Shown here in pieces: positions 8,543 through 16,139 of a DNA stretch of 23,469 bases (position 1 is its first letter; every line of letters starts with the position of its first letter). This DNA is from a virus. The stretch lies in the IMG/VR virus record IMGVR_UViG_3300042691_018353, positions 1 through 23,469 of that record, one strand, 5' to 3'. The position numbers were made by a program, and so were the translations under genes. Below the pieces are notes generated by a model. That model saw nothing but the letters and a program-made list of their open reading frames with translations, made no database searches and was not told where the DNA came from.

Positions 8543-9485
8543 ATCTGTTTATTCTATTTGGTAATTCGTACATGTTAAACCTGTTCAAATCATTTATTAT
8601 TCGTCTCTGTTTAGCATATACGTCTTGTTTCTTAATTTCAATATCTGCCATGATGAAGGCTTCTTCAGACAACTGCTTGTAGTAGGCAAGCTTTTGTTGT
8701 AGTTGTTGAAAAGTCTCATCGTTAATTTGATTTGCCAATGTTTCAAACACCTTATACTTAATGAATGCTTCAATATATTCTTTAATACGATAGTTATCTG
8801 GAATCATCTGGTTTCCACCATTGTCATACTCTGTAGCATAGAAAACTAAATGAACAATCCCATGTCTGAAATTAGTGACAAACTTGTTGTCTCTGATATC
8901 AAATGAATCCAAAGACGAGGATGCTGGTGTAAACTGGTTAAGTGGAGCAGCTTGTTGTCGAAAGCTCCAATTGTTTGTGTAGTCTACATCACAATGACTT
9001 CTAACAGAAATGTTTCCTGGCTTCAACAGATAATCTCTTTTATAAGTTCTTGGAATCTGTTGATTTGTTTTATATACAGCCTGAATAAGATCTGGCATAC
9101 ATGTACAAGCATTTGGAGGACAATTGCTATTACAAGGAACTTGATCTATTATTACAGGGCTCACTTGTATAGTTGTCTGTAGTGCAGCTTGAGAATAAAA
9201 CGAATTAGCAGTTTGATATGAGTTTCCTGGAACCTCAGTACACATCCATGCTTCTCTTACAGCATAAAAGTTATCTGGAAGTCTAGCCTGAAAGTCCTCT
9301 ATGAATAGAGCAGTTTCAGCAATGACATAAGTAGTTCTTCCTAGTTTCCTAAGACACTTGTCTAAGTATGTTGGAAACAGAAGATCATCTACAGCACCTG
9401 TATCGAAGTAGCTTTTCAATTCTTCTTTTACAACAGAATAAACTACCTCAGGGGTTGTAAAATCATATTTATAGTAGTATGACAT
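8520..9485 (-). CDS. Ring / tail adaptor protein (head-tail connector family)
   Basis: 321 residues, ATG after an A-only/AT context (AAAAAATAAAATAAA). The N-terminal third has helices with LDKCLRKLGRTTYVIAETAL and LPDNFYAVREAWMC, the pattern of phage adaptor proteins that stack under the portal. A middle Cys-rich loop (PCNSNCPPNACTC, about 118-130) looks like a family-specific insertion. Then comes GIVHLVFYATEYDNGG followed by MIPDNYRIKEYIEAFIKYKV, a conserved signature of tail tubular/ring proteins (P22 gp4-like). The C-terminal 70 residues are helical and charged, ending RRNN. The stop overlaps the muzzle start, so the two are probably translated together. The muzzle docks on such rings in crAss-like virions. 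Which ring number it corresponds to cannot be settled by eye. Confidence 0.75.
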   Translation of the reverse strand: MSYYYKYDFTTPEVVYSVVKEELKSYFDTGAVDDLLFPTYLDKCLRKLGRTTYVIAETALFIEDFQARLPDNFYAVREAWMCTEVPGNSYQTANSFYSQAALQTTIQVSPVIIDQVPCNSNCPPNACTCMPDLIQAVYKTNQQIPRTYKRDYLLKPGNISVRSHCDVDYTNNWSFRQQAAPLNQFTPASSSLDSFDIRDNKFVTNFRHGIVHLVFYATEYDNGGNQMIPDNYRIKEYIEAFIKYKVFETLANQINDETFQQLQQKLAYYKQLSEEAFIMADIEIKKQDVYAKQRRIINDLNRFNMYELPNRINRYGWRRNN

Positions 9486-9491
9486 TTTATT

Positions 9492-9965
9492 TTATTTTTT
9501 CCATTCGTTATACATATGTTGATACTTCTCATTGGTTTTTATGTAGTGGGACAAAAGCCTTGATGTAACTCTTGATGCTTTGAAATACCAGAGATCAATG
9601 TTCTTTAATCTTGCGCTTTCTTTGAACCACATCCATCCAAAAAAGAATCCTTCTGTATGATAATTAAAGTTATAGATTCTTTTTCCTTTTTCTTTAGTTT
9701 TCTGCCAGTCAATTGGAAGATTCACAAACTCATCGTTCAATCCTTTCCTCTTCCTCCTCTTCTTCTTGTTTATGGAAAACTCTCCAAATCCAAAAGGAAG
9801 CTTTGCCTTCTCTCCTGTTTCCAGTATGTAGTTTTTGAAAGAATCATTAAATGAATAAATGATGTTTCTCCATTCATCAAACGATAGGTTTAACGATGGA
9901 TGTTTCTTACAAAAACTATTGTAGTTTTCTCTACTAGCACTTCTCCAATCTATTTTTACTCTCAT
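9492..9965 (-). CDS. IHF/HU-like basic protein encoded among the tail ring genes
   Basis: 157 residues, start overlapping the upstream stop (ATGA). Residues 32-75 resemble the HU/IHF core: an amphipathic helix (WRNIIYSFNDSFKNYI) leads into GEKAKLPFGFGEFSINKKKR, echoing the LPGFGTF-x-basic strand-turn of HU/IHF, then a cluster of Lys/Arg. The second half, with YHTEGFFFGWMWFK and a long helix, is extra relative to bacterial HU (about 90 residues). crAss-like genomes are known to carry IHF-family genes next to tail genes, which fits this place between two ring-protein genes. It may bind DNA in the tail or act structurally; the sequence alone cannot tell. The canonical DNA-intercalating arm proline was not identified. 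Confidence 0.5.
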   Translation of the reverse strand: MRVKIDWRSASRENYNSFCKKHPSLNLSFDEWRNIIYSFNDSFKNYILETGEKAKLPFGFGEFSINKKKRRKRKGLNDEFVNLPIDWQKTKEKGKRIYNFNYHTEGFFFGWMWFKESARLKNIDLWYFKASRVTSRLLSHYIKTNEKYQHMYNEWKK

Positions 9966-10690
9966 CTTCCAGCAGGTGCGTTTGGTGCTTGACCATCCAT
10001 TTGATCTTCTGTCAAGTCTGTTTTTAATGTAAAGTATGTAGATAGAAGTTTCTGCGATGTCAGCTGTAACACCTGACTCTCCAAATATCCAGGCAAACCA
10101 TAAGGTTTATCTAGAGGATTCATGCACCACTGTTCATCTGTTGGTTGGGGTGTTCCACAGTCACACTCAGGAAACATCACTTCATTAGGAACATCTTGTT
10201 CAAAGAATGCTGCTATTCGTATAGCTTGGAGCAAAGGATTGCTTACATACAAATAGTCATTCACAATCCAATAGTATTCCTCGTTCTTTATGACAGGGAG
10301 CTTTAAAAGATTTATATATCTGTTAATGGTAATCTCTTTTAGTTTCTTTCCACTACCACTCATTGCATTTATAGAATACACTCCCTGGATGAGATACTGG
10401 TAGTTTCCTTCTCCTATTCTTGGTAGCTTATATCTGCTTCTTGCCACAGTGCATTCGTCTACATAGTCGCAACACTCTGAAATAGGAACTTCCACCATCT
10501 CCAAACAAGGAATAGTGGTGAACAAAGTTGACGTAGCCCAAAGCTTTCTGAGATTTGTTTCTCTCTTTATCAAAAGCTGAGCGTTGTTTTTAATCTCAGA
10601 AGCTATTGCACGATCTGTTATCAAGCTGTCTGTAGACAGAAGCTTGTGCATAGATCGTACGTCTGATACTAGTTTTCTTAATGTTGACAT
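9962..10690 (-). CDS. Tail ring / connector-type structural protein
   Basis: 242 residues, ATG three bases after the metallophosphoesterase stop. The N-terminus is helical (STLRKLVSDVRSMHKLLSTD) and continues ITDRAIASEIKNNAQLLIKR and LRKLWATSTLFTTIPCLEMV, sequence I associate with conserved structural proteins of crAss-like phages. Residues 70-160 are beta-rich and include YKLPRIGEGNYQYLIQGVYS and a YYWIVNDYLYV strand. A Cys/Pro loop (PECDCGTPQPTDEQWC, about 173-188) precedes a helix and a flexible hydrophilic tail. Its end overlaps the next start by four bases. Neighbours (IHF-like, second ring, muzzle) support a neck or ring role. No enzyme motif seen. Confidence 0.65.
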   Translation of the reverse strand: MSTLRKLVSDVRSMHKLLSTDSLITDRAIASEIKNNAQLLIKRETNLRKLWATSTLFTTIPCLEMVEVPISECCDYVDECTVARSRYKLPRIGEGNYQYLIQGVYSINAMSGSGKKLKEITINRYINLLKLPVIKNEEYYWIVNDYLYVSNPLLQAIRIAAFFEQDVPNEVMFPECDCGTPQPTDEQWCMNPLDKPYGLPGYLESQVLQLTSQKLLSTYFTLKTDLTEDQMDGQAPNAPAGR

Positions 10691-10692
10691 AG

Positions 10693-11916
10693 TTATATTC
10701 TTGATTCAAACTCTCCTATCTTTCCAAGATTAGGATCGTATATGAGCACAAGACCAGCTCGTATGTTATTTACATAATTATTGTCAGCATGCCATCTATC
10801 AGTTCCTGAAAGACTAGGCATTTGTTGTATTCTTACACCTTTCACCTCTTTAGCCATGTAATGGTGCTTATCGCCTGTGTGCACTTCTCTATACTTAGCA
10901 CCACCAAACTTAAAAGAATTATTACCTGTTGCAAACAGTAATGGTAGCTCATCTATCTTACAGTTACCATGATGATACCCTATAAATGTGCTTCCTAGCA
11001 CCACTGATTTAGTTGTAGAGTGTTCTCTCTGAAAAGATATCTTTTCGTTGTTCCTGAAGAAGATGTCTAGTGCGTGTGCAAGGTAGAATGATTTTGTTCT
11101 GTCATGATTTCCTTGTACAAGAATCACTTCCACTTCTTCTGCAACTTCCTGAAGATAGTTTATAGCTGTTACCAAAAGGTCAAACCCCTCCTCATACTCG
11201 TGATTGTATTCTGCAAGCACATCTTGAGGAGTACCATTTGTAGTTTGATTCTGGTAGTTATCTGTATGAAAGAAGTCGTTTGATATTGGAAAAACTACTT
11301 TTCTGATCAAAAAGTTGGATGTAACTTTTTCTATAAGATCGTATAAAGTTACTAGATATTGTATTTTCTTTTCTTGTATTGATTCTCCCTCAAGAGTCTT
11401 TTTGGCTAAGTGAAAGTCTGCTATTGAAACCTCGATATCAACTGTTGAAGTATAAACAGAGTCATTAATAACAGTTCTAACAACGACCTCTTTAGGAGTA
11501 TAGTTCTCAAGAAACTTTGCAAAGTCTTCTACTGTGTAATCTTTTGGTTGTCTGAGAGTTGCAAATACAGAAGATGTAAACTTTCCACTAGACTTCTGTT
11601 TAGTCCAGTAGTTCGAAATCTTATACTTGTCAAGATTTATCTTATGTAGTTTCGCTAGCTCGATGTCATCCTTAGGTTCAAAGTCAGTTTCGATTATTGA
11701 CTCTAGTGTACCTCTGTCGTTATTTACTTTTACAACCAGCTCCTCTAAGTTGCTTATGTAGTTACCAACTTCTGCGTCTTGTTGATTTCTTAGTTCTTTC
11801 AATAAGTTTTCTACATCTTTCTCTGAAATCCCAAGCCTGTTTGCGTAAAAACTTTTACTTTTCTTCCAACTTAACATTTGAGATAGTTCAGAGGACAGGG
11901 ACAGATTATTTTGCAT
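10693..11916 (-). CDS. Calcineurin-like metallophosphoesterase with N-terminal helix-turn-helix
   Basis: 407 residues. Residues 11-45 look like a small helix-turn-helix (FYANRLGISEKDVENLLKEL). The catalytic domain begins near 160 with metal-ligand motifs in the expected order: D167-x-H169, N213-D214 (usual GD replaced by ND), G269-N270-H271-D272, H315-H316, and GDKHH (348-352), where the usual GHxH has D in the second position. The later MPSLSGTDRWH segment is typical of phage members. The family cleaves phosphomonoester or phosphodiester bonds, often in nucleic acid, using two metal ions. It is the first gene after a terminator and may have its own promoter, so it could be expressed separately from the fibres. 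An enzyme among virion genes is unusual; it may be packaged, process DNA or RNA late, or be a resident gene. The substrate cannot be told. Confidence 0.82.
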   Translation of the reverse strand: MQNNLSLSSELSQMLSWKKSKSFYANRLGISEKDVENLLKELRNQQDAEVGNYISNLEELVVKVNNDRGTLESIIETDFEPKDDIELAKLHKINLDKYKISNYWTKQKSSGKFTSSVFATLRQPKDYTVEDFAKFLENYTPKEVVVRTVINDSVYTSTVDIEVSIADFHLAKKTLEGESIQEKKIQYLVTLYDLIEKVTSNFLIRKVVFPISNDFFHTDNYQNQTTNGTPQDVLAEYNHEYEEGFDLLVTAINYLQEVAEEVEVILVQGNHDRTKSFYLAHALDIFFRNNEKISFQREHSTTKSVVLGSTFIGYHHGNCKIDELPLLFATGNNSFKFGGAKYREVHTGDKHHYMAKEVKGVRIQQMPSLSGTDRWHADNNYVNNIRAGLVLIYDPNLGKIGEFESRI

Positions 11917-11941
11917 AAACTAAGATTTATTGCGCATTAAG

Positions 11942-11974
11942 TAAAGTTAATTATTTAATTCTGAATATACCAAA
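11942..11974 (-). promoter_or_regulatory. Candidate Bacteroidota-type promoter for the metallophosphoesterase
   Basis: On the minus strand TTTG (11971-11974) is followed after 21 bases by TAACTTTA (11942-11949), close to the Bacteroidota TTTG / TAnnTTTG promoter pattern but with one mismatch and a spacer somewhat longer than usual. It lies just downstream of a strong terminator and about 26 bases upstream of the ATG at 11916. In such an AT-rich gap a chance match is possible. Confidence 0.3.
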
Positions 11975-12020
11975 TTAAAATAACTCAGTATGTTATTAAT
12001 GATAACTAAAAATGTTAGTT

Positions 12021-12054
12021 TAAAGAAAAACTCCCAGCATAGAAATGCCAGGAG
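12021..12054 (-). terminator. Rho-independent terminator after the fibre block
   Basis: On the minus strand CTCCTGGCAT (12054-12045), loop TTCT, and ATGCTGGGAG (12040-12031) form a 10-pair stem with two G-U pairs, followed by TTTTTCTTT. A second small hairpin lies just upstream (TCCTGT/ACAGGA, 12083-12078 with 12065-12060). It ends the transcript carrying the adhesin 12110-13927. Confidence 0.82.
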
Positions 12055-12109
12055 AACATTCCTGTAAAACCAACAAAACAGGAGTTTTTATATATTGTAT
12101 AGTCTACCA

Positions 12110-13927
12110 TTAAGGTGTTTCACAAATTAGTAATGTGTCAGAACTGTCGTAGTATTCTACTTTAATAGCGTAGTCAGTATTGTTAGGTAAAGTGAGACCT
12201 GTGAACGATGCGTTGTAATATACGTACGTCATAGGTGTAGGTATGTCTACAAACTCAACTGTTGCACTAGTGATTGTATTATATAGAACCACTTTAACAT
12301 AGGCTAGTAGAGGATTACTATTTGTTCTCTCATCCAAGTTAAACTCATAATATGCTGTTGTAAGTGTTGGTATGTTGAAACCAACAGTTGGACAAATCAG
12401 ATTATATGTAAGAGGACATTCTGTAAGATCTTCGTATGGAGGTATGTAATCTGGGTCTCCTAGCACATTAGGTTTTGTAAGACCTGTATTAATACCTGTA
12501 GCAAAGTTGTATTGCTCAAGTGTAACCACATCAACCATTCCTGTATTATACGAGTTTACAGAATTATTAAAGAATGTCACTTTACCATCTCTGGCAGGGT
12601 TTACTGTTCCCCAAGGAGCAGCCCCACCATCTGGTGCCATCAAGCTATCTGTTCCAAAACTATCTGCTACAGGAGCAATCTTATATACAAATACGTCATC
12701 AATCCATCTAACATATGCACCAGTAGCTCTATCAATCTCGTATGTTTTATTACCTGTTGTTCCTCCTATAACCTGACATCCAGCATAAAGTTTTTCTGAA
12801 ACAGGGTCAATAGTGTAATACACGACCATGTTAGTGTTTGCAAGGCTGTTGAACCTAACACTTTGATTCTCAGAACTTATTGGACCAACTGCACCAGTGA
12901 ATGTACTGTTAACTGTAAATCTAAAAATGTTGTTACTACCAATGTCTGATAGATAAAAAGTATTGTAAAACTCATCGTAAAAACCAAACTGCCAATACGA
13001 ACCTCCTCCACCTGCGTAAGGTGCTGTTCCTGTTAATGTTATTGTAGAGTTGTAGGTTAGATCTTGATTAAATACAAGAATATTTCCTGATGGACTGCCT
13101 ACTCCACCTGTGTATGCTCCTGGTCCTGCAACAATCCAATACTTATCTCCAACTTCTATTACGTTCATAGCGTTGGTGACATTGTGAAAGTTTCCTCCTG
13201 TATTATCATAAGCAACAAATGTCACTGATGTAGGAGTGGCTCTGTCTAGAACCCCAAACCCAACAGTAGCTCCACTATACGCTCCTCCAACAATGATTGA
13301 ATTAGTTGTTACGAACAAGGAGATTCTACTAAAAGGAGTGTCAATACCATATGGGTACACTTGATGTGTATTTGTATCAATGTCGTAACTTATCAACCCT
13401 GTATTTGGAACTGTTTGAACACTGGTGCCTGTTAAGTAGATTCTTCTGTAAACAGTGTCTACATAAAGGCTGTACAAAGAGTCGAATTGAATGCCTGTAT
13501 AATACGTGGCATCACTTGCTGTTGTAGCAGTGAATGGATCGAACCAACTTATGTTACCTCTAATGTAATCTTGATGATCTGCTACATAAACACGATTAGT
13601 TGTATTGTCATAGTATGTAGCTCCAGGAGTAACGTAATCTGTAACCTCGTGTGTAATTTCAAAGTTGGAAGCTTGTTCACATTCTGTTGCAAGAGCTCTC
13701 CATCGAAGATCAAGTAGTGTAAGTTCTGAATAGTTTGTACAAATACCCATTGACATAGCCCTTATATCAGTTGTCCCATCAGGAACAACGTATGATGTGT
13801 ATCCTGCAAGAAGGGTTGCCTTATCAATATTTGTTTCAAAAGCAGATGAAAATCCATCTACATCTGAATATAGATTAAATGGACCTGTGTCTGCTCCTGC
13901 AACTGTAAGTGTTATTAATGCTATCAT
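12110..13927 (-). CDS. Putative tail-associated adhesin: TGPF module plus propeller-like domain
   Basis: 605 residues, ATG after CAATTATAAAATCAAAAA. Residues 1-72 form the same module as in the muzzle-end gene: TVAGADTGPFNLY, then DKATLLAGY, VPDGTTDIRA and GICTNYSEL. From about 100 to 460 the sequence carries repeated short strands resembling a YncE/NHL-type beta-propeller: TTNRVYVADHQD, TVYRRIYLTGTSV, TNSIIVGGAYSG, YNTFYLSDIGSNNIFRFTVN and SEKLYAGCQVIGG. About 515-605 looks like a fibronectin/Ig-like beta-sandwich (YYEFNLDERTNSNPLLAYVK ... LPNNTDYAIKVEYYD). No catalytic motif is seen. As the last gene of the fibre block it is likely a receptor-binding or decoration protein. The propeller call rests on repeat texture only. 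It lacks the collar and YadA-like parts of its neighbours. Confidence 0.55.
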   Translation of the reverse strand: MIALITLTVAGADTGPFNLYSDVDGFSSAFETNIDKATLLAGYTSYVVPDGTTDIRAMSMGICTNYSELTLLDLRWRALATECEQASNFEITHEVTDYVTPGATYYDNTTNRVYVADHQDYIRGNISWFDPFTATTASDATYYTGIQFDSLYSLYVDTVYRRIYLTGTSVQTVPNTGLISYDIDTNTHQVYPYGIDTPFSRISLFVTTNSIIVGGAYSGATVGFGVLDRATPTSVTFVAYDNTGGNFHNVTNAMNVIEVGDKYWIVAGPGAYTGGVGSPSGNILVFNQDLTYNSTITLTGTAPYAGGGGSYWQFGFYDEFYNTFYLSDIGSNNIFRFTVNSTFTGAVGPISSENQSVRFNSLANTNMVVYYTIDPVSEKLYAGCQVIGGTTGNKTYEIDRATGAYVRWIDDVFVYKIAPVADSFGTDSLMAPDGGAAPWGTVNPARDGKVTFFNNSVNSYNTGMVDVVTLEQYNFATGINTGLTKPNVLGDPDYIPPYEDLTECPLTYNLICPTVGFNIPTLTTAYYEFNLDERTNSNPLLAYVKVVLYNTITSATVEFVDIPTPMTYVYYNASFTGLTLPNNTDYAIKVEYYDSSDTLLICETP

Positions 13928-13936
13928 TTTTTGATT

Positions 13937-16123
13937 TTATAATTGTACCCATAGGCTACCATTCCAATATTCCAGTCTAGCTGCATCAAGGTTGTACCCC
14001 ATTTCTCCAGGCTCAGGAGAAGTAGGTCTGCCAACTTTTACCACTTCAGATCCATGTGACCAATCTGTAGCACTCGTCCCTGGACCAGCAATAAATGTGT
14101 ATCCTGTAGTGTTAGGTTGTCCCCACAATGGTCTGTCTACAAGATTTGAGAAATCATCACCTGTTTCGTATTGTGTAATTATATATTTTGCTCCACCATC
14201 AAATGTTTGACCACCTGTAGCAACCCATCCACTATCTGTCCATTGTGGAGGAAGCATTCCTCTCTGTCCTGCTCTTGCGTCATGACCATCTTTGGACTTA
14301 ACAAACCCACTCTTCATTACATGGAATATGTTAAGCTTTTCTGCAGGATCTACTCCAGACTGTGTACCATTACCTACACTGAATGTAGGATAGGAAGAAA
14401 CGCCAAACTCAAGAAGATAATCAACTGCACCTATGTTATTATATGAACCAACTTGAAGTGTCCCTGTGTTTGCAGAAGGAATGTCAAGATCATATCCTAT
14501 AGCATGAGAGCGTGTTCCTTGGTTACTTATAGAAAAACCAAGTGCTCCTGAGTTACCATTAGCTATGGTATTTGATTCTCCTATTGCATAACTTGATGAT
14601 CCTGAAGAGAGCGTATTCAGTGCGCCAGCAGCAAAACCATTTTCTCCACCTCCTGCAAGTGTATTGTTTGTTCCTACTGCTACTCCCCATTTCTGTGTAG
14701 GAATGCTATTGTTTCCAATTGATATATAATCATGTTCTCCATAGAGCACTTTTGATCTTGTATTAACTCTTCCAATACCACTTTCTGCTCTTGTAATTAC
14801 AAATGCTGATCTAGTATCAAAATCTACCACTGGAAAATCTCCTTCAATTTTTGATGCTGTCCATATAGGTGCTGTACCATTTGCAATGAATACGCAACCA
14901 TTAGTGTTAATTGTTCCTGAGTATATACTGTCTACAGAAGGTGAGAAATCGTCTGCAGGATCATAATTTGCTATGGTGAAGTAATCTCCAGACTTAAGTG
15001 TTGCAAGACCTGTGTCTGCTGTATATTCAGCAGAACTATACCACGTTTCTTGCCAATTTGCGTTACCAACTCGCTCGTCATAATAATGAGCAAGGAACGC
15101 AGAAGTTCTATTTACTGAGTGAATATAGTCTACTACTTGGAAGTTATGCAAAGAATCCATAACAACCCATGGGTGAGCTGCTTCCCAATTAGCCTGAGCA
15201 TTGTAGGCACTACTTGTATAGTTTGTCAACCATGTTGCTGCAGAAGATTTAAATACAATAGTTCTTGTAACAGATCCTGTTGGAGTGACTGCTATTTGGT
15301 CTCCTGCTTGGAGATATTGAACGCTCTTGTTACCAATTAAAAAAGAGTATATGCTAGGATCAGTGTAGTCTGCTAACGTGAATGTGAAACCATTCATGTT
15401 TACATTAGTATTCTTTATTAAAGTGCCACCTAGCTCGATGTTGTTTCCTGTCTTTGTAAGACCATTGTTTGCTGTAATAGGAGTTCCTAATATCGCACCA
15501 AGAGAAGCTGTAGAGATTCTTCTAACAACACCTGCTGTAGTTTCTGTAACAATAAAATCAGGATTAGCATCTGTCTGAAGCCCAGCTAATGTTAATGTGT
15601 TAACTGCATCTGTAGTTACAGTGGTTGGCTTAATCAATGGCCCACTCAACTGAATGATTCCTCCTGATATGCTAATACCATTGTTGGCAGAGATTCCAGA
15701 AATTATGCTAGCTATTGTTGTTTTTCTAATTACACCAGAACTTGTTTGAGAAAGTATGAATGCAGGATTTGTGTCTGTTGACAATCCTAATAAGGACAGT
15801 GTATTTGCAAAACTTGTTGTAATTACAGTTTGTTGGATTAGTTCTCCACCAAGCTGAATGTTATTTGCAGTTTTGGTTAATCCATTATTTGCTGTTACAG
15901 AAAGTGCTGGAGGATTACAAATCACAGCATCTATCTTCTGAAGAGCTAGTGAAATGTTATCGCATGGATTTATTCCTGAGCAAGGAAGAGTTGGTCCTAT
16001 GTAGAAGACAGCATCGCTTCCAAGTTTTATCGTGTTACATGGATCGAGATTACAGCCTCCTGCAGTTCCTCCTGTTGTATGTATTGTGCTAGTGTAGCAA
16101 GGTGTACCTGGTAAACAAGACAT
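13937..16123 (-). CDS. Long fibre protein with tandem repeats and YadA-like head
   Basis: 728 residues, ATG after TTTAAACTTAATATAA. The N-terminus is Cys-rich with VFYIGPTLPCSGINPCDN and LALQKID, a motif I know from fibre anchors of Bacteroidota phages; a related form is in the next fibre upstream. Residues 78-252 hold two and a half repeats of about 69 residues, each starting with ANNG(L/I) and containing (N/G)NI(Q/E)LGG-type strands. Residues about 255-460 are a mixed domain. Residues 462-555 carry YadA/Hep-Hag-like head repeats (WGVAVGTNNTL, GFAAGALNTL, SYAIGESNTI, SGALGFSISN, SHAIGYDL), which form trimeric beta-rolls in adhesins. The C-terminus (MGYNLDAARLEYWNGSLW) resembles fibre tips. 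Likely a trimeric head or tail fibre contacting the host surface. Whether it attaches at head or tail cannot be told. Confidence 0.75.
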   Translation of the reverse strand: MSCLPGTPCYTSTIHTTGGTAGGCNLDPCNTIKLGSDAVFYIGPTLPCSGINPCDNISLALQKIDAVICNPPALSVTANNGLTKTANNIQLGGELIQQTVITTSFANTLSLLGLSTDTNPAFILSQTSSGVIRKTTIASIISGISANNGISISGGIIQLSGPLIKPTTVTTDAVNTLTLAGLQTDANPDFIVTETTAGVVRRISTASLGAILGTPITANNGLTKTGNNIELGGTLIKNTNVNMNGFTFTLADYTDPSIYSFLIGNKSVQYLQAGDQIAVTPTGSVTRTIVFKSSAATWLTNYTSSAYNAQANWEAAHPWVVMDSLHNFQVVDYIHSVNRTSAFLAHYYDERVGNANWQETWYSSAEYTADTGLATLKSGDYFTIANYDPADDFSPSVDSIYSGTINTNGCVFIANGTAPIWTASKIEGDFPVVDFDTRSAFVITRAESGIGRVNTRSKVLYGEHDYISIGNNSIPTQKWGVAVGTNNTLAGGGENGFAAGALNTLSSGSSSYAIGESNTIANGNSGALGFSISNQGTRSHAIGYDLDIPSANTGTLQVGSYNNIGAVDYLLEFGVSSYPTFSVGNGTQSGVDPAEKLNIFHVMKSGFVKSKDGHDARAGQRGMLPPQWTDSGWVATGGQTFDGGAKYIITQYETGDDFSNLVDRPLWGQPNTTGYTFIAGPGTSATDWSHGSEVVKVGRPTSPEPGEMGYNLDAARLEYWNGSLWVQL
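15368..15892 (-). repeat. Protein-level tandem repeat region in the long fibre
   Basis: Residues 78-144, 146-212 and 218-252 of the fibre are related copies (period about 69 residues, third copy partial). Shared landmarks are ANNG, a NI(Q/E)LGG-like strand, LIK-x-T, TLSLLGL/TLTLAGL, TD(T/A)NP and a closing GV(I/V)R(K/R). The DNA copies have diverged, so recent amplification is unlikely. Confidence 0.75.
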
Positions 16124-16139
16124 TTATATTAAGTTTAAA

